IMG/VR virus record: IMGVR_UViG_3300033153_004031
Span: 1-60,989 of that record
Reading direction: 5' to 3' (one strand)
DNA from: a virus
DNA: 60,989 nucleotides
Part shown: in pieces, positions 21,849-28,295 of the stretch
Layout: the number at the start of each line of letters is the position of its first letter
How positions within the stretch are numbered: the first letter of the stretch is position 1
Made by a program: the position numbers and the translations under genes
The notes under the pieces: model-generated
Databases searched by the model: none
Told to the model about the DNA's origin: nothing
The model's input: the letters and a program-made list of their open reading frames with translations, nothing else

Positions 21849-22040
21849 ATGGGTAAAAGAAGGGTATGCCCATACTGTAAAGCAGAACTCGTCAGATTAT
21901 CCAGTGCCTGTGCAGACGGTGACGAAGAGTGCGACTGCGACCAGTTTTATCGCTGCCCGCATTGCAATAGAACCTTCTATAAAAACTGTGACGCGCACCG
22001 AGATTATTTTTGGTTTGGCGCGGAGCCGTTGGGGTTGTGA
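21849..22040 (+). CDS. Zinc-ribbon protein (63 aa)
   Basis: A 63-residue protein with CPYC, CDCDQFYRC and CPHCNRTFYKNC, which can form a double zinc site. AGGGGGAG ribosome-binding site. Unknown function; one of many small zinc proteins in this block. Confidence 0.65.
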   Translation: MGKRRVCPYCKAELVRLSSACADGDEECDCDQFYRCPHCNRTFYKNCDAHRDYFWFGAEPLGL

Positions 22041-22079
22041 TAAAGATATGTTAACAACCATTTAAAGGAGAAGCAACGA

Positions 22080-22331
22080 ATGGACAGACGAAAAGCACTA
22101 GCTTTAATGGGTATTGTAGGTGGAGTATTCATTGCTAAGTGGGGGCGCACAGAGACGACGGCAGAAAACGTGTCCTAGAGGCAATCTTTTTCTTCTCTGC
22201 CTAAATCAATCTTCTTTGAGGAAGATTGTTTGAAAGATATTATTATCGAGCGCTCTAATGGAAAGAAGATTATCATTTCCTTTAGTGAAGTATTCGATGC
22301 ACTGGAAGAAATAGAAAAGGTGAAAAGATGA
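22080..22331 (+). pseudogene. Tat-leader protein frame interrupted by an in-frame TAG
   Basis: ATG 22080 with an AAAGGAGAAG ribosome-binding site begins MDRRKALALMGIVGGVF, a twin-arginine-like leader. TAG follows at codon 33 (22176-22178). The frame then runs on for 50 sense codons (including KDIIIERSNGKKIIISF) to a TGA overlapping the next ATG. An 8-base-pair hairpin (22207-22214 with 22221-22228) lies just after the TAG and covers a GAGGAA that could serve a TTG start at 22230. Either one gene carries a suppressed or recent nonsense codon, or there are two small coupled genes with the second start masked by the hairpin. Confidence 0.55.
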
Positions 22332-22531
22332 AACAAGATTATATTTGTCCTATCTTATCTAAAAAATGTCTCAAAACCGTCTGTGAGTGGTATGATCCGA
22401 GCATGAGACAGTGCATCGTGGTCTCTCTTTTTTATAAACTAGATGAGGTACAATCTGAAATACAAGACAGTATCGATAGACAGGGGGGAATCTGGCCTGC
22501 ACCAATTTTCTTAAATGGGGGCTTAAAATGA
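22328..22531 (+). CDS. Small cysteine-containing protein (67 aa)
   Basis: A 67-residue protein whose ATG overlaps the previous TGA. It has four cysteines in the first 35 residues (ICPILSKKCLKTVCEW ... QC), possibly metal-binding, then an acidic helix. The coding sequence contains an 11-base match (GGCCTGCACCA) to the 3' end of the tRNA-like element, probably by chance. Confidence 0.6.
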   Translation: MKQDYICPILSKKCLKTVCEWYDPSMRQCIVVSLFYKLDEVQSEIQDSIDRQGGIWPAPIFLNGGLK

Positions 22532-23046
22532 AAAGGGTTTTTCTTGGCGGGACTTGTAATGAAAGTACTTGGCGGAACAGAATGATGATTCATTTACACG
22601 AAGAAGGGGTTGAATGGTTCAATCCCGTTGTTCCTGATTGGACAGAAGTATGTATGGAAAGAGAGATCAAGGAACGTGAAATTTGTGATTTCGTTCTCTA
22701 TGCAATTACACCGAAAACGACAGGGGTTTATTCTATCGCTGAGGTCATTGATGATAGCAATAAAAGGCCGGGCAAGACCATCTTGGTTTTATTGCGGGCC
22801 GATGGGAATCTCCGTTTTTCAGAAGAACAATGGAAATCGCTGGGTGCTGTAGCAATAATGGTCGCTCGTAATGGTGGCAAGGTTTTCGATAATTTAAAAG
22901 CCGCTGCTGTATACATTGGCAATTCGCACCAAGGGGGTAGAGTTAAATGCGAGTTATTAGACCCGCAAATAAAAGGGTTTCAGGCTACACAAAAGGTGGG
23001 TGTTTATAAAAACCTGGACAGACTAAGGGGAGTGAGGGATGATTGA
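22528..23046 (+). CDS. Nucleoside 2-deoxyribosyltransferase-like protein
   Basis: A 172-residue protein. KRVFLGGTCNESTWRNRMM, then WFNPVVPDWTE, REIKEREICDFVLYAITPKT and GVYSIAEVIDDSNKRPGKTI follow the bacterial nucleoside 2-deoxyribosyltransferase-like family (Nuc_deoxyri_tr2). The D of ICDFVLY and E of SIAEVIDD fit the conserved acidic positions. Likely roles are nucleotide salvage or modified-base metabolism. The last 40 residues extend beyond the domain. It overlaps both neighbours (ATGA upstream, 8 bases downstream). Confidence 0.8.
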   Translation: MKRVFLGGTCNESTWRNRMMIHLHEEGVEWFNPVVPDWTEVCMEREIKEREICDFVLYAITPKTTGVYSIAEVIDDSNKRPGKTILVLLRADGNLRFSEEQWKSLGAVAIMVARNGGKVFDNLKAAAVYIGNSHQGGRVKCELLDPQIKGFQATQKVGVYKNLDRLRGVRDD

Positions 23047-23227
23047 TAATCTATCAACCACATTGCTTGGGGTGACAATTTGGATTGTATCGATAATAGT
23101 ATTATATATGTGTGTTTATCTATGTGTTTTTCATCGGGTTGAAAGAGATGGTGACGGATATTATGGGTGCTTCTTTGTGCCTTTTGTCCTACCATCCGTG
23201 TTTGTGTTAATATTTTTAATGATCTAA
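23039..23227 (+). CDS. Small two-span membrane protein (62 aa)
   Basis: A 62-residue protein with hydrophobic segments at about 9-30 (LGVTIWIVSIIVLYMCVYLC) and 43-62 (GCFFVPFVLPSVFVLIFLMI) joined by a charged loop. Its start overlaps the end of the preceding gene. Confidence 0.6.
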   Translation: MIDNLSTTLLGVTIWIVSIIVLYMCVYLCVFHRVERDGDGYYGCFFVPFVLPSVFVLIFLMI

Positions 23228-23241
23228 TAAAGGAGAATGAA

Positions 23242-23439
23242 ATGCCAAAAAAACAGAAAACGACCGAAGGGGATATGTCTTTTGATGGGCGTCTGAGTTT
23301 AATTATTGACAAAGTGGAAGTGTTGATAGATAAAATCATTAATGATTTTGCGCAGCAGCCTATTAGGTCTGGGATCAAGTTGTTCGTTGCTCTCTGGTTT
23401 GCCAGGTCATGTATCAATATTTTTAGGAATAGGAGGTAA
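23242..23439 (+). CDS. Small hypothetical protein (65 aa)
   Basis: A 65-residue protein from ATG 23242 with AAAGGAGAATG upstream. Basic N-terminus (PKKQKT), amphipathic helix (LSLIIDKVEVLIDKIINDF) and a moderately hydrophobic C-terminal helix. No family recognised. Confidence 0.55.
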   Translation: MPKKQKTTEGDMSFDGRLSLIIDKVEVLIDKIINDFAQQPIRSGIKLFVALWFARSCINIFRNRR

Positions 23440-23442
23440 TAC

Positions 23443-23622
23443 ATGTTATCCAAAATTCTTGATATGGGAATTGTGTTGTCTATCTTGTTTGCGGTTAATC
23501 AACTAGTATTGCAACCCCTAGGAAGGGACGTTAATTCGGAAGCTGGGACGGTAACAATTATTTGTGCAGTTGTCTTCTTTGTGTGCCTGTCACTCATTGT
23601 GATCTTCAGGAGCAAGGGGTAG
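23443..23622 (+). CDS. Small two-span membrane protein (59 aa)
   Basis: A 59-residue protein with hydrophobic segments at about 8-26 and 36-55 (TVTIICAVVFFVCLSLIVIF). The ATG at 23443 has an AGGAGG ribosome-binding site overlapping the previous stop. Ends in TAG. One of several mini membrane proteins in this block. Confidence 0.55.
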   Translation: MLSKILDMGIVLSILFAVNQLVLQPLGRDVNSEAGTVTIICAVVFFVCLSLIVIFRSKG

Positions 23623-23678
23623 TGTTATATAAAACGCGACCATGTCTACCATGAAAAGCGCGTATTTAAGGAGAGGCC

Positions 23679-24116
23679 ATGAACAAAGAAACGCTGTTAA
23701 GGTTGTTCCAGGAATATGAGGATAAGGATTATCTTGAGTGGGTAGGCACCTGCCACGATTGCGGTGAACCCGTTACGGTGACGGCCATTGTGGTGCCGGA
23801 AGGGGACGGCATTGAAATAACCGGAGGGGTTGTGTATGACTTGCGGGGGATGGACACCGTGGATGACGATTTCATACTAAAGTGCGATGCGTGTTTTGGT
23901 AAGGAGAAAAACCTTGCGAACTTCCAGCCCTGTGAGGTGTATTCCCGCTGTGTTGGCTACATCAGGCCCGTCAAGCAATTTAATCCCGGCAAGCAGGCGG
24001 AGTACGGGGATCGGAAGATGTTTGATATGGATTGGGACGGGTTTGAGCAGGTGGAAACACATGGGTTTGGTTTTTCCGTGTGGAAAAAGAAGGTCGAAGA
24101 AACGGAGTCGTTATGA
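23679..24116 (+). CDS. Stand-alone NrdD C-terminal-like zinc domain protein
   Basis: A 145-residue protein with two zinc pairs (CHDC at about 25-28, CDAC at about 69-72) and the signature EVYSRCVGYIRPVKQFNPGK, which closely matches the C-terminal end of anaerobic ribonucleotide reductase NrdD (EVYSR-VGYLRP--QWN-GK). In NrdD this end carries the zinc site and the loop with the glycyl radical. Here the large catalytic domain is absent, so it is not a complete reductase. It may modulate or repair the host enzyme, as YfiD-type spare glycyl-radical domains do, or have diverged. AAGGAGAGG ribosome-binding site. Confidence 0.65.
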   Translation: MNKETLLRLFQEYEDKDYLEWVGTCHDCGEPVTVTAIVVPEGDGIEITGGVVYDLRGMDTVDDDFILKCDACFGKEKNLANFQPCEVYSRCVGYIRPVKQFNPGKQAEYGDRKMFDMDWDGFEQVETHGFGFSVWKKKVEETESL

Positions 24117-24286
24117 AAAAAACAACGAAGCTCCTAAAGATTAACACCTGCCGCATGTCCCCATTATTGGTTTATTTTGAGTACTGCAAGATGGGCGGGC
24201 GTTCAAAAACACAGATGAGATACAAAACATACCGGAGTGGTGTCTGTTGGAGGATGGGGCGGGATAACCATGTGTTTTTCTATTGA
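24113..24286 (+). CDS. Small basic protein (57 aa)
   Basis: A 57-residue basic protein overlapping the previous stop by 4 bases (ATGA). Rich in Lys, Arg, Tyr and Met (KMGGRSKTQMRYKTYRSG). No family recognised. A TTGACA promoter element overlaps its end. Confidence 0.55.
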   Translation: MKKTTKLLKINTCRMSPLLVYFEYCKMGGRSKTQMRYKTYRSGVCWRMGRDNHVFFY

Positions 24287-24310
24287 CACTTTTGTGAATA
24301 TGTTGATAAA
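24283..24310 (+). promoter_or_regulatory. Possible promoter for the last early gene
   Basis: TTGACA at 24283-24288 followed after 16 bases by GATAAA (4 of 6 to TATAAT). It precedes the Tat-leader gene at 24338, which has a TTGTGAGGGTG ribosome-binding region. Confidence 0.5.
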
Positions 24311-24337
24311 CACACACACTTGTTGTGAGGGTGCACT

Positions 24338-24619
24338 ATGGACCGCCGACAATTCTTAAAATGGCTCGTACTCACAACGCCAGGGTTGTACCTTGCCCCG
24401 TCCTTGGTGCTACCGTATAAACCGAAGACGTTTTATTCAATCCCGGGAGATATGTCTGTCGAGGGAATAATGCTCGCCAGAAAAACCATTGATATAGCAG
24501 AGGGTGTGATACCCACTGTTACGATTAGTGGGGCAGAATATTATGTGGTTTACAGCAAAAACTGTTTATTTCTACACGGGGTAGACCCAATACCGCTCCG
24601 TTATTATGATGTTGGGTAG
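24338..24619 (+). CDS. Small protein with twin-arginine (Tat-like) leader (93 aa)
   Basis: A 93-residue protein starting MDRRQFLKWLVLTTPGLYLA: the DRRQFLK twin-arginine motif and a hydrophobic core. The mature part (KTFYSIPGDMSVEGIM, VIPTVTISGAEYYVVYSKNC) shares a PGD-containing patch with the 17673 protein (FTPGDYLRNAIF), suggesting the two are related. Last gene of the rightward block, probably with its own promoter. Function unknown. Confidence 0.65.
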   Translation: MDRRQFLKWLVLTTPGLYLAPSLVLPYKPKTFYSIPGDMSVEGIMLARKTIDIAEGVIPTVTISGAEYYVVYSKNCLFLHGVDPIPLRYYDVG

Positions 24620-24691
24620 CTGGGATACCACTTGGTGAGGATGGGGCTTGCGAGAGGTTCTGGGACATTGGAAAGCAAAACAAAGGGGTTC

Positions 24692-24719
24692 TTGACAGGG
24701 GTTAAATATATGGTATAGT
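24692..24719 (+). promoter_or_regulatory. Strong orphan sigma-70 promoter
   Basis: Perfect TTGACA at 24692-24697, a 16-base spacer and TATAGT (5 of 6) at 24714-24719. The only thing between the predicted start (about 24726) and the terminator is about 60 bases with no ORF. Confidence 0.7.
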
Positions 24720-24725
24720 GACAGG

Positions 24726-24786
24726 TGAAGTTACCAGCTTCAGTTCCCTGCCGTGTGCGGCCTCCGTGCCAAGAACGGCTTTTTTT
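24726..24786 (+). ncRNA. Candidate small RNA between the converging early and late blocks
   Basis: A predicted transcript of about 60 nucleotides from the orphan promoter to a T7 run. It can form hairpin TGAAG/CTTCA (24726-24742), hairpin GCCG-TGTG-CGGC (24750-24761) and the terminator stem CCGT/ACGG (24764-24778) followed by seven T. No open frame of useful length. It may be a regulatory RNA, or just the terminator of the early block with a fortuitous promoter. Confidence 0.5.
24750..24786 (+). terminator. Intrinsic terminator of the rightward block
   Basis: CCGT/ACGG, or the larger GCCGT/ACGGC with a long loop, followed by TTTTTTT at 24780-24786. It stops rightward transcription just before the leftward genes begin at 24790. 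Confidence 0.6.
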
Positions 24787-24789
24787 GTG

Positions 24790-24987
24790 CTACCCCCACT
24801 GTTCGGTGAACACCCTGTTTAACGCCTTTGCAAAACCGTTAACATCGCCCCGGTCTGGCTTGAACGTCAGGTAGGAGCCATCGATAGCGCTCTTCTCCCA
24901 GTCGATTTCCATATCGTACTGGCGCGACAAAAAGACCATTGCATTAAGATGGCGGATGGATTCAAAAAAACCTTGGTCTGTGAACAT
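24790..24987 (-). CDS. Small hypothetical protein (65 aa), last leftward gene
   Basis: A 65-residue protein (FESIRHLNAMVFLSRQYD, then SYLTFKPDRGDVNGF) ending in TAG at 24790. It is three bases after the preceding leftward gene. No family recognised. Confidence 0.6.
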   Translation of the reverse strand: MFTDQGFFESIRHLNAMVFLSRQYDMEIDWEKSAIDGSYLTFKPDRGDVNGFAKALNRVFTEQWG

Positions 24988-24989
24988 GA

Positions 24990-25274
24990 TTACCTATCCT
25001 CATCGTTCACATAAACCCCGTCCCACGCCATCCTATCCTTCTCATTCTTGTTTTCATCCTTACCACAGCCACACACCCATTCCCCCCGATGTTTCATGTC
25101 TTCAACCGAGTCCGGGTGGAACCCGAGCATCAGTGCAAGGCGGTCAAACGCTTCGTACAGGTACTCCAAACCAACATCGTCATGGCCCAAATCAAGGGCG
25201 ACAACCTCTGTGATGGGCTTGGATATACCCCGAAACCCATACGGGTTTACATTGTGCTCAATCGTGATTTTCAC
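24990..25274 (-). CDS. Hypothetical protein with a C-terminal CGCG pair (94 aa)
   Basis: A 94-residue protein: short beta-rich start (KITIEHNVNPYGFRG), a helical centre (LEYLYEAFDRLALMLGF) and a CGCGKDENKNEKD tail. It overlaps its upstream neighbour by 17 bases. Unknown function. Confidence 0.6.
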   Translation of the reverse strand: MKITIEHNVNPYGFRGISKPITEVVALDLGHDDVGLEYLYEAFDRLALMLGFHPDSVEDMKHRGEWVCGCGKDENKNEKDRMAWDGVYVNDEDR

Positions 25275-25530
25275 TTGTCCCCCTATTCCACATCAGTACT
25301 GTGGCTACCAGCCGTTCAAGTTCTTTGTCTCCAACGTAAGAGCTTTGCGATAATCTACACAAACATGATTTACACCGGACGCCGATTTGGTTTCCGCTTT
25401 CCCCGTGGCCCCATGTCTCGGGTGACGACCGGAACGCTTCCGGTTTCCCACCGCAAAAAGGGCAGGGCTTTAAGGAGACGCTCTCCATGTAATCAAGGAA
25501 CTGCTTTTTTAGGGTGTCCTGGTGATTCAT
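25258..25530 (-). CDS. Lar-like zinc protein (possible restriction alleviation)
   Basis: A 90-residue protein from the ATG at 25530, which overlaps the previous stop (ATGA). LKPCPFCGGKPEAFRSS and VRCKSCLCRL give the two knuckles of the Lar/restriction-alleviation zinc-ribbon family, some members of which weaken host type I restriction. The family is broad and often only structural, so the antirestriction role is inferred. Its operon also encodes a C5 methyltransferase, which would fit protection against restriction. Confidence 0.65.
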   Translation of the reverse strand: MNHQDTLKKQFLDYMESVSLKPCPFCGGKPEAFRSSPETWGHGESGNQIGVRCKSCLCRLSQSSYVGDKELERLVATVLMWNRGTSENHD

Positions 25531-26321
25531 ACTAAAATCCTCATCTTGACCCAGTTGTTGGTTGGTGTTATCTGGAGGCATATCCCCCCGATCTCTATTG
25601 GTGGGTATCCCTTTATCTCTGAATAACTGGCTACTTCATTGGTGGAGTAGGTTTTCAGATAAGTACCGCACACGCCGATCAGTTGGGGTTTACTCACGAT
25701 ATTATTCCCACTCAGGCCGATCCGGGGTATTCTGTCCGACTTTCTCTGGTGGTCATGCCCGTACAGGTATACATCAGCATCCCAATACTTGAGATCGTGG
25801 CTGTATCGCGTAATGCTGGCCCCTGGTGTGCGTGCTCCTCCCGACCACCCGTGGTGCCAACGGATCACAACGGTCCTGCCCCGGCCACTTTTCTCTCTAA
25901 ACCGTAGGCGGATAAGGCCGGAATACCCAAGATATTCTACGTCCAACTTGGCGCATAACCGCCACGCAGGGTCTGTGCCACACTTTTTTACAATCGTGTC
26001 CTCGTGATTACCTCTCCCCAAGCCGATAATTTTATCCCTGTACGGTTCGAGAATGGCGAATAGTCCCTCTACCTGCTCATCAATTATAGCATCCCCCCCC
26101 GTTGCGTCTGACGATTTGGCGTACCTCCTATCGGTGGTCACAATGGAATCCATCATGTCCCCACCACCGAAAAAATACGTTTTATCATCTGAGTCTTCGA
26201 GGTAGGCTTTTAGGGCTTGAACATCACACAAGGGGTTGCCATAGTGGATGTCGAATAATGGCTTAATCTGAATCGTGTCGCCATACTTGTACGGGATCGT
26301 AAATGTGGCTACTTTCATCAC
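25527..26321 (-). CDS. Calcineurin-like metallophosphoesterase
   Basis: A 264-residue protein with the full metallophosphoesterase series: DIHYG (24-28), FGGGDMMDS (50-58), GRGNHED (about 102-108), WHHGWSG (about 154) and YGHDHQR (about 187). These ligate the two metals and act on phosphodiester or phosphomonoester bonds. Phage members of this type are DNA- or nucleotide-directed; the substrate cannot be told. It is coupled to the Lar-like gene by an ATGA overlap. Confidence 0.85.
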   Translation of the reverse strand: MMKVATFTIPYKYGDTIQIKPLFDIHYGNPLCDVQALKAYLEDSDDKTYFFGGGDMMDSIVTTDRRYAKSSDATGGDAIIDEQVEGLFAILEPYRDKIIGLGRGNHEDTIVKKCGTDPAWRLCAKLDVEYLGYSGLIRLRFREKSGRGRTVVIRWHHGWSGGARTPGASITRYSHDLKYWDADVYLYGHDHQRKSDRIPRIGLSGNNIVSKPQLIGVCGTYLKTYSTNEVASYSEIKGYPPIEIGGICLQITPTNNWVKMRILV

Positions 26322-26342
26322 GCCCGGAACTGATAACCGGGG

Positions 26343-26765
26343 CTATACTCCTTTCGCCAATAGTTTGGTTGCAACATCATATGCAAACAGCGTTACCTCG
26401 GAATATCCCTCCGCTTTCATCTCCTCTTTTTGTGGGTCATTGTAGTGTGGTCTTTTGATGTGTCCATATTCATGGGCTAAAAGCTGGATTAGGTCTCTAA
26501 AATCAACCGACTCTTTGTCAACCCACACGTGAAGGTTTTGCTTGTTATCGCAGAAACCCCAACAACCTACACTAGTTATATTGGTAATCATATCTGTAAC
26601 ACTAAGATGATATTCTCCCCCCTGCGCGTCAAATCCACCAATGTCGGCAATATCGCCCAAAGGGCCATATATTGCTTCGGCAACATCCTCTGGTGTGTCG
26701 TATAGGTAGATGTAAATAGGTGCATCTCTATTGACACTGACAACTTCTTTGATTTCCTCACTCAT
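26343..26765 (-). CDS. HEYGH zinc-metallopeptidase-like protein
   Basis: A 140-residue protein. LLAHEYGHIKRPHY (about 95-108) is a HExxH zinc site, and the following EEMKAEGYSEVTLFAYDVA supplies possible third-ligand Glu residues, as in ImmA/IrrE- and Mpr-type peptidases. The N-terminal half is beta-rich. No signal peptide, so it would act in the cytoplasm. Possible roles are cleavage of a host regulator or of a phage protein; it could also be non-catalytic. Confidence 0.7.
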   Translation of the reverse strand: MSEEIKEVVSVNRDAPIYIYLYDTPEDVAEAIYGPLGDIADIGGFDAQGGEYHLSVTDMITNITSVGCWGFCDNKQNLHVWVDKESVDFRDLIQLLAHEYGHIKRPHYNDPQKEEMKAEGYSEVTLFAYDVATKLLAKGV

Positions 26766-26843
26766 TTTTTAATTGTATCTCCCCGGGTTTGTGATTTGGC
26801 AAAAAAACACAGAATACACAGGACAAAAACTGGTTATCTCATC

Positions 26844-27182
26844 CTATTGGCAAGTGTCCCCTACTGCTTCTATTTCATACTCCCGCACGTCTTCAATTAT
26901 TGAAAGCGGGAATTTTTTTATTGGTCCGTCACGCAAAAACACCCGTGAGCGTGTGAACTCCTGCTCGCACCCCACGCGAATGTCATGCCGACATCTACCC
27001 CAAAAACATTCACCTTCGGGCGATGCGGTAACAAACAGGATCATCCCCACAATGTTTTTATGTGCCTTAAACCGAACCACCTGTCCCTCGTGGAATTTCG
27101 CATATCGCGGGACATCCGGCGAGCACCCCAATACTCCCAGTAGAAAGACAAACAAGACAAGCGTTTTTAATATAATCTTCAT
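26844..27182 (-). CDS. Small lipoprotein (112 aa)
   Basis: A 112-residue protein with a lipoprotein signal: a hydrophobic start (MKIILKTLVLFVFLLGVLGC) whose lipobox GVLGC places the lipidated cysteine at residue 20. The mature part is short and beta-rich (FHEGQVVRFKAHKNIVGMIL). Phage lipoproteins can block superinfection or act as spanins. It overlaps the methyltransferase gene by 4 bases. Confidence 0.75.
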   Translation of the reverse strand: MKIILKTLVLFVFLLGVLGCSPDVPRYAKFHEGQVVRFKAHKNIVGMILFVTASPEGECFWGRCRHDIRVGCEQEFTRSRVFLRDGPIKKFPLSIIEDVREYEIEAVGDTCQ

Positions 27183-27880
27183 ATCCCAATCTCCTTTATT
27201 GCCCTCATGATAGGCACAACCACTTGGGGTACTATGGCGTTTCCGAGTGCCCTAAGTCGGTCCACCCAGAAGGATACCCCATTATCCATTCGACAATCTC
27301 CGGTCCTGGCCGAGCGCCAAGTTCCTCTTGGAGGCGTAGTCCACGGTTTTCGGTTAATCGTGGGTGATCTTCCGATCCTGGCGACCTCGTGGAGTCGCTT
27401 GCGACTGGAGTTGGCAATAATGAACACACGCCAGCGTCTATGAGGCAGGCCACAATCTGAAGCCTGTCGTTCAAATCGGGCAGAATAATAGCCAGCTTCC
27501 TCCAAAGATATCGCAACTTGATTTTCCCAGCCTTGGTTGCTGGGAGGCTGTTCAACGATACACCATTCCGGTCTAACCAATCGAATAATTCTGTCCATTT
27601 CAGGATAGAGAGTTTCACCAGTCCGGCATCCTTGTATCGCCGCAGCAACGCTTGTATGTTTGCAGGGTGGGCCTCCCGTGAGAAGATCGATAGTTGTTCC
27701 ATCGTGTTTATACTCCCGGATGTCTGATATTATCGGCACGTCAGGCCAATGCTTCCAAAGTACCTTTTGGCAGAAAGGGTCAATCTCCACAAAAGCATGG
27801 ATGTCATGTTCATCCCCCCATACCCATTGAGCGGCCAAAGTGAAGCCCCCAATGCCGGAAAACAGGTCAAGGTGCTTCAT
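27179..27880 (-). CDS. DNA (cytosine-5) methyltransferase
   Basis: A 233-residue protein with the C5-methyltransferase motif series: I DLFSGIGGF (5-13), IV GGPPCKHTS with the catalytic PC at 72-73, VI CIVEQPP (E110), VIII RRWRVFII (about 148-155) and X RALGNAIVPQVV near 210. The short stretch between VIII and X leaves a small target-recognition region. The SAM-dependent enzyme would methylate cytosines in phage DNA, probably for restriction evasion. No cognate restriction endonuclease is seen. Coupled by overlap to the genes on both sides. Confidence 0.9.
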   Translation of the reverse strand: MKHLDLFSGIGGFTLAAQWVWGDEHDIHAFVEIDPFCQKVLWKHWPDVPIISDIREYKHDGTTIDLLTGGPPCKHTSVAAAIQGCRTGETLYPEMDRIIRLVRPEWCIVEQPPSNQGWENQVAISLEEAGYYSARFERQASDCGLPHRRWRVFIIANSSRKRLHEVARIGRSPTINRKPWTTPPRGTWRSARTGDCRMDNGVSFWVDRLRALGNAIVPQVVVPIMRAIKEIGI

Positions 27881-28197
27881 AAATCAAGGTGATCCACCAA
27901 CGTCTTTTGGTTATCCACCCATATCTGTGTCAGTATTTCACTAATCTGGCTTATCTGTGAGTGTGTTAGGCACAGCTCGTATATCTGGTTTATGGCCTCC
28001 ATCACCTCGTGAAGAAGCGTTGCTGTATGGTTTGTTCCCCCAATATTACGGCTTATCCAAATATCCCGGTTTATTCCGTCCGGGTTGAACATACCACGAA
28101 CGCAACACCCCTCGTCATCGTACCCGTCCAATTCTTCCTGGTCTTTGTACGAAACCCTAATCTGATGCGCTCCAATCTTGAAGGAAATATCATTCAT
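27877..28197 (-). CDS. Conserved phage hypothetical protein with LLHE motif (106 aa)
   Basis: A 106-residue protein. The N-terminal half is beta-rich (FKIGAHQIRVSYKDQEELDG). The second half carries TATLLHEVMEAINQIYEL, then LTHSQISQISEILTQIW, the pattern of a common phage family with a degenerate HExxx zinc-peptidase-like helix. The second histidine of a HExxH is absent here. ATG 28197 is preferred; a GTG at 28200 precedes it. Confidence 0.7.
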   Translation of the reverse strand: MNDISFKIGAHQIRVSYKDQEELDGYDDEGCCVRGMFNPDGINRDIWISRNIGGTNHTATLLHEVMEAINQIYELCLTHSQISQISEILTQIWVDNQKTLVDHLDL

Positions 28198-28295
28198 CAC
28201 ATTTCATTCCGTAGCCCCAAAGCGTAAATGAGAAAAAGGATAACAAACGCTACGCAATAACCCATAATTAGGATGTTCGATAGGATGTGTTTCAT
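28197..28295 (-). CDS. Single-span mini membrane protein (32 aa)
   Basis: A 32-residue peptide with one hydrophobic span (ILIMGYCVAFVILFLIYALG). The ATG overlaps the stop of the protease gene (ATGA) and its TGA overlaps the start of the next gene, so it is translationally coupled on both sides. Possibly an accessory lysis or protease-associated peptide. Confidence 0.5.
   Translation of the reverse strand: MKHILSNILIMGYCVAFVILFLIYALGLRNEM

Noticed and set aside
22490-22512. Second tRNA 3' end (GGCCTGCACCA)
   Set aside because: Only 11 bases match the element at 20601-20610. There is no T-arm, and the bases code within the 22328-22531 gene.
1954-24619. Genome-wide reassignment of TAG as a sense codon
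   Set aside because: The large terminase and several small genes end at TAG just where the next gene's ribosome-binding site or start lies, and the giant late genes contain no internal TAG. Only two local interruptions remain, reported separately.
27232-27702. A 156-codon frame on the minus strand overlapping the methyltransferase
   Set aside because: It is a shadow of the methyltransferase gene, whose C5-methyltransferase motifs are intact in the other frame, and it has no ribosome-binding site.
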